A stretch of DNA of 64,000 bases from Histidinibacterium lentulum (GTDB lineage Bacteria; Pseudomonadota; Alphaproteobacteria; Rhodobacterales; Rhodobacteraceae), in assembly GCF_003789055.1 (NCBI RefSeq), contig NZ_ML119081.1:434001-498000 (forward strand). The letters are read 5' to 3'. Made by a program: the position numbers and the translations under genes. Below the pieces are notes generated by a model. That model had not been told where the DNA came from. It saw only the letters and a list, made by a program, of their open reading frames with translations, and did no database searches. Shown one piece after another: positions 48,747 through 56,607 of the stretch (position 1 is its first letter; every line of letters begins with the position of its first letter).

Positions 48747-48893
48747 GGCAAGTCGTCCTCCCAGTTGCCGCGAGCGGTACTCCTCCGGCGTCTCCCGGGG
48801 CCTGAGCCCCCGCCTGTTTATCGCTCGTTAACCTGACAAGGGTCAGCACAGGCTCCCTCATCGGTCAAGCATCTCCGCAAAGGTTTGCATCAA

Positions 48894-48913
48894 TTATTTA
48901 TCGACCGCTAATT
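48894..48913 (+). promoter_or_regulatory. Shared operator-like motif, site 2
   Basis: TTATTTATCGACCGCTAATT lies 79 bases before the TRAP small-subunit start and about 147 bases from the divergent binding-protein start. Its placement relative to the plus-strand gene resembles site 1 (71 bases). Confidence 0.7.
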
Positions 48914-48992
48914 AAGCCTTGACCGGCCGGGTCGGAACGTTAGCCTCGACGGACCCTTGGCGGACAGGGCCGAAAGGGACAGGGAGGGCAGG

Positions 48993-49514
48993 ATGAATCC
49001 ACAGGTGGGCGCCGCACGCGCCCTTCATATCGTATCCGCGATCTGGACGCTGCTGCTCGCGTTTCTCGTGGTGGGCGACGTCTTCGGTCGGACTCTGCTC
49101 AACAGCCCGATCCCGGGAACCAAGGAACTCCTGCAGAACTCCATCGTCACCATCGCCTTCCTGCAATTGCCGCTCGCGATCTACTCGGGCTCCATGCTGC
49201 GCACGCCGATCCTCGCCGACGCGCTGCCGCCCTTCGCGCGCAAGCTCCTGCGGACCTTCGCGATGCTTCTGGGCTGCGCGGTCTTCGTGGGGCTGGTCTG
49301 GGGCAGCTGGCCGTCGTTCCAGGATGCCTACCGCATCGGCGAGTACGAGGGCGAGGGCTCGCTCCGGGTGCCGACCTGGCCCGTTCGCGGCGCCATCCTG
49401 GTCATGTCCGCCTTCGTCGCCGTGGCCTATGCCTGGATGATCGTGCTCGACTGGACGGGCCGCCTGCAAAACGAGCTCGAGGCGCCGGGCGCCATCGAGT
49501 CCGCGGAACACTGA
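48993..49514 (+). CDS. TRAP transporter small permease (DctQ family)
   Basis: The 173-residue four-helix inner-membrane protein has AIWTLLLAFLVVGDVFGRTLLNSPIPGTKELLQNSIVTIAFLQLPLA, the DctQ family core. It supports the DctM transporter. The start ATG 48993 follows AGGGAGGGCAGG. It is 12 bases upstream of the large permease. Confidence 0.88.
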   Translation: MNPQVGAARALHIVSAIWTLLLAFLVVGDVFGRTLLNSPIPGTKELLQNSIVTIAFLQLPLAIYSGSMLRTPILADALPPFARKLLRTFAMLLGCAVFVGLVWGSWPSFQDAYRIGEYEGEGSLRVPTWPVRGAILVMSAFVAVAYAWMIVLDWTGRLQNELEAPGAIESAEH

Positions 49515-49526
49515 GGGACACGGATC

Positions 49527-50843
49527 ATGGGCGGCGATATCGTTCTCTACATGCTCGGCCTGCTGATCGTGCTGATCCTCCTCGGGGTGCACATCGGCGT
49601 GGCCCTCGCGGTCTGCTCCTTCCTCGGCATGCTCCTGATGGGCTTTCCCTTCGAGGCGGCCATCTCGATCCTGTCGAGCACGGCCTATGATGCCGTGAGA
49701 AAGGACATTTTCGCGGTGATCCCGCTCTTCGTGCTGATGGGCGACGTGATCTGGCGATCCGGCGCGGCGGCCGATCTCTACCGCATCTGCGACCGGGGCC
49801 TGCGCCGCCTGCCCGGCCGGCTCGCCATCGCCACGATCGCGGGCAACACCGTCTTCGCGGCGGTCACCGGCGTGTCCATCGCCGCCGCCGCCGCCTTCAG
49901 CCGCATCGCCTATCCGCAGATGAAGGCGCTCGGCTACAACCAGACCTTCGCCCTCGGCGCTGTCGCCGGCTCCTCCTGCCTCGGCATGCTCATCCCGCCG
50001 TCAATCCTGCTGATCGTCTGGGCGATCCTGACCGAAATGAGCGTGGGCGCCCTCTTCATGGCCGGCATCCTGCCGGGCCTGCTGCTGGCGGCACTCTTCA
50101 CGCTCTACGTGATCGCAGCTGCGGTCTTCAGACCCGCCCTCGCCCCCGCGTACAGCGCCCCCCTCGTCGAACCGACGCGCGAGGAGGTCCGCTCCGAGCT
50201 GATCGGCGGCCTCGGCATCCTCGCGCTGATCCTCGTGGTGATCGGCGGCATCTGGTCCGGCTTCTTCACCCCGACCGAGGCTGCCGGCTTCGGCGCGGTG
50301 ACGGCGCTGATCCTCGGCGTCGTGAAGGGCATGGGCTGGCGCGATTTCCAGTTCACTCTCTACCAGGCGGCGCGCACCACGGCGCCGATCATGTTCCTGC
50401 TGATAACCGCGTCCATGTATTCGCGCCTGCTCGCACTCGGCGGCGGCGTCAACTACATCCAGGGCCTGTTTCTGGGTGCGGAGCTGTCGCCCGCGACGAT
50501 CATCCTTCTGATGGTGCTCGTCTGGCTGGTGCTGGGAATGCTTGTGGACAGCGTGTCGATCATCCTGCTGACGGTGCCGATATTCGCGCCCATCGCCGTC
50601 GGACTGGGAGTCGATCCGCTGGCCTTCGCGATCTTCGGCATCCTCGTGATCGAGGCCGGGCTGCTGACGCCGCCCTTCGGCATCCTCGTCTACACGGTCA
50701 AGGGATCGGTCCCCGACCCCACAGCGACCCTGGGCAAGATCTTCCTCGGATCGGCGCCCTATTTCGCGTTGATCCTCGTGGCGGCCTTCATCGTGCTGGC
50801 CGTGCCGTGGCTCGCCACGCAACTGCCCGCGCTGCTCATGTAG
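49527..50843 (+). CDS. TRAP transporter large permease (DctM family)
   Basis: The 438-residue sodium-coupled transporter has about 12 helices. Family segments include AYDAVRKDIFAVIPLFVLMGD, AGSSCLGMLIPPSILLIVWAILTEMSVG, FTPTEAAGFGA, and IEAGLLTPPFGILVYTVKG. It imports the ligand delivered by the binding protein at 47667. The neighbouring pathway genes suggest an aromatic or heterocyclic acid (inference). Confidence 0.9.
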   Translation: MGGDIVLYMLGLLIVLILLGVHIGVALAVCSFLGMLLMGFPFEAAISILSSTAYDAVRKDIFAVIPLFVLMGDVIWRSGAAADLYRICDRGLRRLPGRLAIATIAGNTVFAAVTGVSIAAAAAFSRIAYPQMKALGYNQTFALGAVAGSSCLGMLIPPSILLIVWAILTEMSVGALFMAGILPGLLLAALFTLYVIAAAVFRPALAPAYSAPLVEPTREEVRSELIGGLGILALILVVIGGIWSGFFTPTEAAGFGAVTALILGVVKGMGWRDFQFTLYQAARTTAPIMFLLITASMYSRLLALGGGVNYIQGLFLGAELSPATIILLMVLVWLVLGMLVDSVSIILLTVPIFAPIAVGLGVDPLAFAIFGILVIEAGLLTPPFGILVYTVKGSVPDPTATLGKIFLGSAPYFALILVAAFIVLAVPWLATQLPALLM

Positions 50844-50852
50844 ACCCGGCAG

Positions 50853-50873
50853 GCATCGGATTTTGCGATGCCC
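50853..50873 (+). terminator. Hairpin after the TRAP permease gene
   Basis: The 7-bp stem GGCATCG/CGATGCC has a 7-base loop GATTTTG and begins 9 bases after the stop. It may partly separate the transporter transcript from the monooxygenase operon. Confidence 0.45.
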
Positions 50874-50948
50874 GCCACCCGATATCATGATTTTTCCCGA
50901 ACGGTCCCGGGGCCTATCTTCCCCCGAAAGATGCTGGGAGGCGCGACG

Positions 50949-52055
50949 ATGAAACTTGGCTTTTTCACCATGCCGATCCATCCGCTGGACAAGGACTGGC
51001 GGCAATGCCTGCACGAGGACCGCGAGGCGTTCCTGCTTGCCGACGAGCTGGGCTTCGCCGAGGCCTATGTCGGCGAGCACACGACCGACAAGGCGGAGAA
51101 CATCACCCACTGCATCAGCTTCATCGCCTGGATCGCCCATGCGACGAAGCAGATCCGCCTCGGCACGGGCACGGTGAACCTGCCCAACACCCACCCCGCC
51201 GCCGTGGCCGGCCAGGTGGCAATGCTCGACCACATGCTCGACGGGCGCCTCATCTTCGGCATCTCTCCGGGCGGCCTGGCCTCGGACGCAGAGGCCTTCG
51301 GCAGCCTCGACGCCAACCGTCAGGAGATGTTCCTCGAGGGGATCAACACCGTCCTGAAGATCTGGGAAAGCGAGGCCCCCTACAACATCGAGGGCAAGTA
51401 TTGGTCGATCTCGACCGAGCGCACCCAGATGCTCGACATCGGTCAGGGCATCATGGCAAAACCCCTCCAGCAGCCCCATCCGCCCATCGTGGTGACCGCC
51501 GTGGCCCCCTTCTCCAAGGGCGTGACCGAGGCGGCCGCACGGGGCTGGGATCCGATATCCGCGAACTTTCTGCTAAAGCAGTGGGTCAAGACCCACTGGC
51601 CGAAATACGTCGAGGGCTGCGAGCGGGCGAGCCGCCCCGCGGACCCGGCGAACTGGCGCGTGGCGCGCTCGGTCTTCGTCGCCGACGACATGGAGACGGC
51701 GCGCGAATACGCCCTCGGGCCGCAGAGCCCCTACCGCTTCTACTACAGCCAGTTGCTGACCAAGATGAAGAAGCATGGCCGCGCGAACCTCTTCAAGGCG
51801 GACCAGAACATGCACGACGACGAGGTCACGCTCGAGGGCGTGCTCGACGAATGCGTGATCTGGGGGACGCCCGACAAGGTCGCGGACGAGATCCTCGCCC
51901 TGCGCGAGGAGGTCGGCGATTTCGGCACCCTGCTCTATGCGGGCAAGGACTGGGCCGACAAGGAACTGGGCCGCAAGTCCATGATCCTGCTCGCCGAAAA
52001 GGCCCTGCCCATCGTGAACGCCGCCATCGACCGCGAAAAGGTCGCGGCCCAATGA
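50949..52055 (+). CDS. Luciferase-family (LLM) flavin-dependent monooxygenase
   Basis: This is a 368-residue TIM-barrel enzyme that uses reduced flavin supplied by a partner reductase. It shows MKLGFFTMPIHP, ADELGFAEAYVGEHTTD, KQIRLGTGTVNLPNTHPAAVAGQVAMLDHMLDGRLIFGISPGG, and VTAVAPFSKGVTEAAARGWDPIS. It likely hydroxylates or opens a ring rather than emitting light. The flavin reductase at 55955 is the natural partner. The start ATG 50949 follows GGGAGG. It overlaps the next gene by four bases. Confidence 0.88.
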   Translation: MKLGFFTMPIHPLDKDWRQCLHEDREAFLLADELGFAEAYVGEHTTDKAENITHCISFIAWIAHATKQIRLGTGTVNLPNTHPAAVAGQVAMLDHMLDGRLIFGISPGGLASDAEAFGSLDANRQEMFLEGINTVLKIWESEAPYNIEGKYWSISTERTQMLDIGQGIMAKPLQQPHPPIVVTAVAPFSKGVTEAAARGWDPISANFLLKQWVKTHWPKYVEGCERASRPADPANWRVARSVFVADDMETAREYALGPQSPYRFYYSQLLTKMKKHGRANLFKADQNMHDDEVTLEGVLDECVIWGTPDKVADEILALREEVGDFGTLLYAGKDWADKELGRKSMILLAEKALPIVNAAIDREKVAAQ

Positions 52056-52849
52056 CGGACAGACGCGTGGACCGCGGCGGCTGGAGCCTCGCCGCGGTCG
52101 AAAGCGGACAGGCCCCGGGCGCGCCCGTGGTCGTGATGTCGAACTCCCTCGGGGCCACCCGGGCGATGTGGGACGACCAGGCCGACTGGCTCGGCCGGAC
52201 CGCCCGCGTCATCCGCTACGATACGCGCGGCCACGGCGCCTCGGACACGCCCCCCGGCCCCTACAGCTTTGACGATCTCGTCGATGACGTGCTCGCGGTG
52301 ATGGACGCCTTCGGCGTGGGCCGCGCCGCCTATGTGGGCCTGTCGCTGGGCGGCATGACCGGTCTCGGCCTCGGCCTGCGGGCGCCCGAGCGGCTGACGA
52401 GGCTCGTCGTCGCCGCCGCCCGCGCCGACGCGCCCCCGCCCTTCGTGCAAAGCTGGGACGACCGCGTCGCCAAGATCCGCGAGGGCGGCATGGCCGCGAT
52501 CTGGCCCGGCACGCTGGAGCGCTGGCTCACCCCCGGCTTCCAGGAGGCCGAGCCCGAGGCCGCCGAGGCGCTCAGGGCCCAGTTCCTCGAGACCACAGTG
52601 GACGGCTATGCCGGATGCGCCGCGGCCTTGCAGGGCCTCGACTACCTGCGGCACCTCGGCAACCTCACGATCCCGACGCTCTACGTCGCTGGTGCCGAGG
52701 ACATGGGCGCGCCCGCCTCCGCCATGGAGTCCATGGCCGCTGCCACGCCCGACGCGCGCTATGTCTGCGTGGCGGATGCCGCCCATATCGTGAACCTTGA
52801 CGGCCGCGCCGCCTTCGACGCCGCCCTCCGCGACTTTCTGGAGCTCTGA
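52052..52849 (+). CDS. Alpha/beta hydrolase, 3-oxoadipate enol-lactonase-like
   Basis: The 265-residue hydrolase has nucleophile Ser98 in VGLSLGGMTGLGL, acid Asp217 (VAGAEDMGAP) and base His245 (DAAHIVNLD). The N-terminal SNSLGATRAMWDDQ and RYDTRGHGASDTPPGPYSFDDL strongly recall PcaD, which opens an enol-lactone in the protocatechuate pathway. No other pca genes are near, so it probably hydrolyses a lactone, amide or C-C bond of a different ring-cleavage intermediate. It is translationally coupled to the LLM monooxygenase. Confidence 0.85.
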   Translation: MTDRRVDRGGWSLAAVESGQAPGAPVVVMSNSLGATRAMWDDQADWLGRTARVIRYDTRGHGASDTPPGPYSFDDLVDDVLAVMDAFGVGRAAYVGLSLGGMTGLGLGLRAPERLTRLVVAAARADAPPPFVQSWDDRVAKIREGGMAAIWPGTLERWLTPGFQEAEPEAAEALRAQFLETTVDGYAGCAAALQGLDYLRHLGNLTIPTLYVAGAEDMGAPASAMESMAAATPDARYVCVADAAHIVNLDGRAAFDAALRDFLEL

Positions 52850-52850
52850 C

Positions 52851-53750
52851 ATGCGTCTGACCGACCGAATTCCCTACCAGGCCATCGTCGACCGCCCTGC
52901 CCTGCGCCTGCCCGGCGGAAAGAAGGTGGCGGTCTGGGTCATCGTCAACGTCGAGGAATGGCAGATCGAGCGCGCCATGCCGCGCACCGTCCTGTCCCCG
53001 CCCATGGGCCAGCCGCTGCTGCCTGACGTGCCGAACTGGTCCTGGCACGAATACGGGATGCGCGCCGGCTTCTGGCGTCACTGGAAGGCGCTGACGGATC
53101 GCGAGATTCCGACGACGATGGCGGTCAACGGCAATGTCTGCCGCAGCTATCCCCGCGTGGCCGAAGCCGGCCTGAAATCGGGCTGGGAGATGATGGGTCA
53201 CGGCTTCGTTCAGGGGCCGATGCACCGGCTCGAGGACCAGCCCGCCGCGATCCGCGACGCCTGCGAGGCGATCCGTGCCTTCGCCGGTGTCTCGCCCCGC
53301 TCCTGGGAGAGCCCGGGCCTGACCGAGACGGAGGAGACGCTGGACCTCTTGCGGCTCAACGGCATCGAATATGTGGCCGACTGGGTGATCGACGACCTGC
53401 CGCAGACGATCTCCACCCCGCACGGGGACATCACGACGGTGCCCTACACGGTCGAGGTCAACGACATCACGATCCATGCGCTTCAGCAGCATGTCTCCGA
53501 GGAATTCTTCCGCCGCGGCCGGGATCAGTTCGAGCGGCTGATGATGGAGGCCGAGGAGACCGGCGTGCCGCGGGTGATGGCGATTTCCGTGCATCCCTAC
53601 ATCACGGGCGTGCCGCACCGGATCGGATATTTCGAGAAGCTGCTCGACCATGTCATGGGCCACCAGGGTACGGCGATGATGACCGCCTCCGAAATCGGCG
53701 ACTGGTACACCTCCGAGATGGTCCGGCTCTCGGCAGAGCGGGTGGCCTGA
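52851..53750 (+). CDS. NodB-fold hydrolase (polysaccharide deacetylase/PuuE-allantoinase-like)
   Basis: The 299-residue protein has KVAVWVIVNVEEWQIERAMPR, MAVNGNVCRSYPRVAEAGLKSGWEMMGHGFVQGPMHRL with His117 and His125 as likely metal ligands, GVSPRSWESPGLTETEETLDLL, and SVHPYITGVPHR near the end. The Asp-Asp pair of sugar deacetylases is replaced by Glu-Glu, as in the cytosolic PuuE-like subgroup that acts on cyclic or linear amides. No signal peptide is present. In an operon with a monooxygenase and a hydrolase it most likely cleaves a C-N bond of a pathway intermediate (inference). Confidence 0.8.
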   Translation: MRLTDRIPYQAIVDRPALRLPGGKKVAVWVIVNVEEWQIERAMPRTVLSPPMGQPLLPDVPNWSWHEYGMRAGFWRHWKALTDREIPTTMAVNGNVCRSYPRVAEAGLKSGWEMMGHGFVQGPMHRLEDQPAAIRDACEAIRAFAGVSPRSWESPGLTETEETLDLLRLNGIEYVADWVIDDLPQTISTPHGDITTVPYTVEVNDITIHALQQHVSEEFFRRGRDQFERLMMEAEETGVPRVMAISVHPYITGVPHRIGYFEKLLDHVMGHQGTAMMTASEIGDWYTSEMVRLSAERVA

Positions 53751-54104
53751 CCGGCATCGCCTGGGGCGTCCACATGTGGACGCTCCTCTAGGCCATTGAA
53801 ATATATAGCGGAACGCGAAAGCGTTGCGCAACTGGCCCAGGGTGTTCGGTCGCGCGCCCCCATCGCCCCGGCTCGGCAACGCTCCGGGAATCGCGGGACC
53901 CTGGACGGCCCCGCCACGAATTCAGGGCCCACGACATGGCGACGACCCGCAGATCATCCGGCGGCGCGGGACGGTCAACAAGCGCCAGGTCGCGGGGACG
54001 GTCGTGCGCTGCCCGCGCCGCTTCGTGGCCGCTTCCGGGCAGGGCGCCCCGCCCGGCGCCGCGTCGGGAGCGTGGTCCCGCGCACCACGACCCCCGCCCC
54101 GGTG
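53751..54104. other. 354-base spacer between convergent genes
   Basis: It contains a perfect 18-base palindrome (53766-53783), an AT-rich stretch TTGAAATATATAGCGG (about 53796-53811) unlike the surroundings, and a GTTGCGCAAC palindrome (53823-53832). No convincing protein was found in any frame. The AT-rich stretch between two convergent 3' ends would fit a promoter for a small RNA or a degraded gene. Confidence 0.45.
53766..53783 (+). terminator. Palindrome after the NodB-fold gene
   Basis: GCGTCCACATGTGGACGC is a perfect palindrome 15 bases after the stop, followed by TCCTCTA. It could be a terminator stem (short loop) or a protein-binding site. Confidence 0.45.
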
Positions 54105-55295
54105 TCAGATCGCCACAGCCGTCGTGCGCATGATCTCCTCGAGCCGCGGGTTGGCGCGGCCGTCGGGGTTCGTCTCTCTCGGGCTGCCGAAGATGTAACT
54201 GCCAAGCTCCCGCGCCCGCTCATGGGCGAGGCGCGAGGCGGGAACGCGTTCCGCGGAATAGCCGGCGAGGCCCGCCGCCACGTCGCCGCCGTCCCCGAGG
54301 TGCCGCGCGAGTGCGAGCGCGTCGCAGGCGGCCTTGGTCACGCCCATCCCCATGTGGGGCCGCGCCACGCAGGCCGCATCCCCGGCAAGCGCCACCCGGC
54401 CCGCGCCCATGACCTCCACGCAATGATCGTAGATCGGCGTGAAGAAGGGTCGCTCGCTGACCTCGAGGATCTCGACGAACGGCAGGGGCAGCCAGGCCTC
54501 GGCCTCCTCGCGCATCTGCGCCAGGACTTCGTTCCGGATCAGCGGCGGAGGGATCGTCACGCGGTGCCTGTGCCCTGTCGCGTCGGTCAGCATCGCGTCG
54601 AGTTTTCCTGCATCCGCAGGGGAGTACCAGACGAAGTTGTAGCGCCGGTTCCCCGGTCTCAGATCGTTCTCGGGTCCGGCGATCGGATAGCCGATGATCT
54701 GCGTGCCCGCGGGTGCGAAGAAGCCGAAGGCGGGAAAGACCGAGGCCCGCACCTCCTCGGACAGCTCCGCCTCGGCCGCCAGAGCGCGCCAGACGACATA
54801 ACCCGCATAGGTCGGCGCCACGGCGGGCTGGAACTGCCCGCGCACCGCCGACCGGAAGCCGTCCGCGCCCACGACGAGATCGGCCTCCTCGCGGCTGCCG
54901 TCCTCGAACCGGACGATCACGCTCCCGCCCGTCTCCTCGTAGCCCGCGATGACCCGGCCCAGATGATAGCGCCCCTCGGGCACCAGCGGCCGCAGGAGCC
55001 GGTGCACCCGGTCCCAGGAGGTCACGATCTGGGGGAATTCCATCGCCCGGACCCGGCCGCCCTGGCGGTCGAAGGCCACGCGCTCTTCCACCGCGACGCC
55101 CAGATCGTGTGTCCCCGCCCCGACGCTTTCCAGCGCCTCGACGAGCGCGGGATGCGTGACGATACCCGCGCCCCGGCCCGACAGTTCGGCCGAGGCGCGC
55201 TCGAACACATCGACCTCCCAGCCCGCCCGGCGCAAAGCCGCCGCCGCGAAAAGCCCGCCGATGGACCCGCCCCCGATGATCGCCCGCGCTGCCAC
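54105..55295 (-). CDS. FAD-dependent aromatic/pyridine ring monooxygenase
   Basis: The 396-residue class A flavin hydroxylase has the FAD motif AIIGGGSIGGLFAAAALRRAG, the second motif VVGADGFRSAVRG, and the GD motif VALAGDAACVARPHMGMGVTKAACDA. The segment NRRYNFVWYSPADAG and the ARPHMGMGVTKA text resemble 2,6-dihydroxypyridine 3-hydroxylases more than salicylate hydroxylases. The start is GTG 55295 behind GGGAGGG. Operator site 3 lies 16 bases upstream of the start, ideal for repression. It is downstream of the reductase and CMD-like genes on the same strand but with its own promoter. Confidence 0.85.
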   Translation of the reverse strand: MAARAIIGGGSIGGLFAAAALRRAGWEVDVFERASAELSGRGAGIVTHPALVEALESVGAGTHDLGVAVEERVAFDRQGGRVRAMEFPQIVTSWDRVHRLLRPLVPEGRYHLGRVIAGYEETGGSVIVRFEDGSREEADLVVGADGFRSAVRGQFQPAVAPTYAGYVVWRALAAEAELSEEVRASVFPAFGFFAPAGTQIIGYPIAGPENDLRPGNRRYNFVWYSPADAGKLDAMLTDATGHRHRVTIPPPLIRNEVLAQMREEAEAWLPLPFVEILEVSERPFFTPIYDHCVEVMGAGRVALAGDAACVARPHMGMGVTKAACDALALARHLGDGGDVAAGLAGYSAERVPASRLAHERARELGSYIFGSPRETNPDGRANPRLEEIMRTTAVAI

Positions 55296-55310
55296 TCCGC
55301 ACCCTCCCGC

Positions 55311-55330
55311 TTATTTATCGACCTATAACT
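55311..55330 (+). promoter_or_regulatory. Shared operator-like motif, site 3
   Basis: TTATTTATCGACCTATAACT is 16 bases upstream of the GTG of the FAD monooxygenase (minus strand), in the 63-base gap after the CMD-like gene. It differs from site 1 at two of 20 positions. Confidence 0.7.
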
Positions 55331-55358
55331 AAGGCCAGGGAACGGGACGGGCAAGCCC

Positions 55359-55958
55359 TCAGGTGCGGAACATCTCCTGGGGTGTCATGTCGAGCACCGG
55401 CAGCGACGGGCCGTCTCCGTCGGGCACGTTGAAGGCGTTGATCGTCATGGATATCAGCGTGTAATAGCCGCAGATCCCCACCAGGTCGACCATGCCCCTG
55501 TCGCCGAGCGCGGCAAGGCCCCGGCCATAGGCCGCATCCGAAATCGCCCGATCCCGGTGCAGCTCGACAGAGCAGTCGAAGACGGCCTGCCCCTCGTCGT
55601 CACCCAGGATCGCGGCGCGCCCATGGGCGATGGCCTCGACCACGTCCTCGGGCACACCCGATGCGAGGGCGATGGGCGCATGGGTCGCCCACTCGAAGCC
55701 CGAGGACCAGATGCGCGCGGTCACGAGGATCGCGAGCTCCGACAGATGCGGCGGCAGCGCGCTGTCGTAGCGCGCATACTGTCCCAGCGCCTGCGCCGTC
55801 TCGGCAAGACCCGGGCTCGTCAGCCAGACCCGCAGAGGCCCCACCACATCGCCCCGGGGTCCGGAGGCGATCAGATGATGGACCCGTCTCTGTTCGTCGG
55901 TGAAGGCGTCGGGATCATAGGGCGGCGCCCGCCCCGGTCGTCCTCCGGCTGGCGTCAT
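55359..55958 (-). CDS. Carboxymuconolactone decarboxylase/AhpD-like protein
   Basis: This is a 199-residue helical CMD-fold protein: RVWLTSPGLAETAQALGQYARY, LPPHLSELAILVTARIWSSGFEWATHAPIALASGVPEDVVEAI, and LHRDRAISDAAYGRGLAALGDRGMVDLVGICGYYTLISMTINAF. The AhpD CxxC is absent (SSGFEW in its place), so it is not an AhpD reductase; a decarboxylase or isomerase role fits better. It is coupled to the flavin reductase by an ATGA overlap. Confidence 0.82.
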   Translation of the reverse strand: MTPAGGRPGRAPPYDPDAFTDEQRRVHHLIASGPRGDVVGPLRVWLTSPGLAETAQALGQYARYDSALPPHLSELAILVTARIWSSGFEWATHAPIALASGVPEDVVEAIAHGRAAILGDDEGQAVFDCSVELHRDRAISDAAYGRGLAALGDRGMVDLVGICGYYTLISMTINAFNVPDGDGPSLPVLDMTPQEMFRT

Positions 55959-56446
55959 TCGGCAAGCCTTGCCATCTTGCCGGAGTAGAACAGCATGGGG
56001 TCCCCCCCGGCAGTCTCGAGGTGCAGGACCTCGCCGACAATGATCTCGTGGTCGCCACCCGGATAGGAGGCATGGTGCCGGCATTCGAACCGCGCGATCG
56101 CGCCGTCGATGCAGGGCACGTCGCAGCGCTCTCCGGGAAAGGAGGGGACGCCCTCGAACTTGTCGTCGCGGGGCTTGGCGAACTGCCAGGCCACCTGTTC
56201 CTGGTCGGCGGCGAGCACGTTGACGGCGAAGTGCCGCCCGTCCTTCAGCCAGCGCCGGCTGACCTGGGCATTCCCGAGAGAGAACAGCAGGAGCGGCGGC
56301 TCGAGGCTCAGGGACGAGAAGCTGTTCACGGTCACCCCCGTGGGACGGCCCTCGTCGTCGCGCATGGTCACCACGGTCACCCCGGTGGCGAAGCGCCCGA
56401 AGGCATTGCGCAGGGCGCGGGGGTCGATCAGTCCGGCGTCGAGCAT
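55955..56446 (-). CDS. Flavin reductase (HpaC/NtaB-like)
   Basis: The 163-residue split-barrel flavin reductase has LRNAFGRFATGVTVVTMRDDEGRPTGVTVNSFSSLSLEPPLLLFSLG, FAVNVLAADQEQVAWQFA, and AIARFECRHHASYPGGDHEIIVGEV, the complete family pattern. It supplies FMNH2 or FADH2 to a two-component monooxygenase, most likely the LLM enzyme at 50949. The start ATG 56446 follows AAGGAGAG; the upstream in-frame extension is rejected. It is divergent from the LysR gene. Confidence 0.9.
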   Translation of the reverse strand: MLDAGLIDPRALRNAFGRFATGVTVVTMRDDEGRPTGVTVNSFSSLSLEPPLLLFSLGNAQVSRRWLKDGRHFAVNVLAADQEQVAWQFAKPRDDKFEGVPSFPGERCDVPCIDGAIARFECRHHASYPGGDHEIIVGEVLHLETAGGDPMLFYSGKMARLAE

Positions 56447-56562
56447 CTGTCTCTCCTTGTCGGCCTCAATCCATGTCGGCCTCGGTCGGCCTTGCAACAC
56501 CGGAAGGTCCCGTGCTGCAACCGTTCGCATGATCCGAAGATAGGGCGCTCGACACATCGCGC

Positions 56563-56597
56563 AAAATGATAAAGGATCATCCGCACCATATCATTTT
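56563..56597. promoter_or_regulatory. Dyad between flavin reductase and LysR genes
   Basis: The 9-bp inverted arms AAAATGATA and TATCATTTT are 17 bases apart, with a nested ATGAT-AAAGG-ATCAT dyad. The arms lie 10 bases before the LysR ATG. This is the size and position expected for a LysR autoregulatory and activation site. Confidence 0.6.
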
Positions 56598-56607
56598 CGG
56601 ATAGGCC

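Noticed and set aside
50949-52055. Bacterial bioluminescence gene
   Set aside because: The protein is luciferase-fold, but there are no luxCDE or paired lux subunits; the context is catabolic.
52851-53750. Peptidoglycan or chitin deacetylase
   Set aside because: It has no signal peptide, the Asp-Asp pair is replaced, and it is co-transcribed with cytosolic catabolic enzymes.
55359-55958. AhpD alkylhydroperoxidase
   Set aside because: The CxxC motif needed for AhpD activity is missing (SSGFEW occupies the region).
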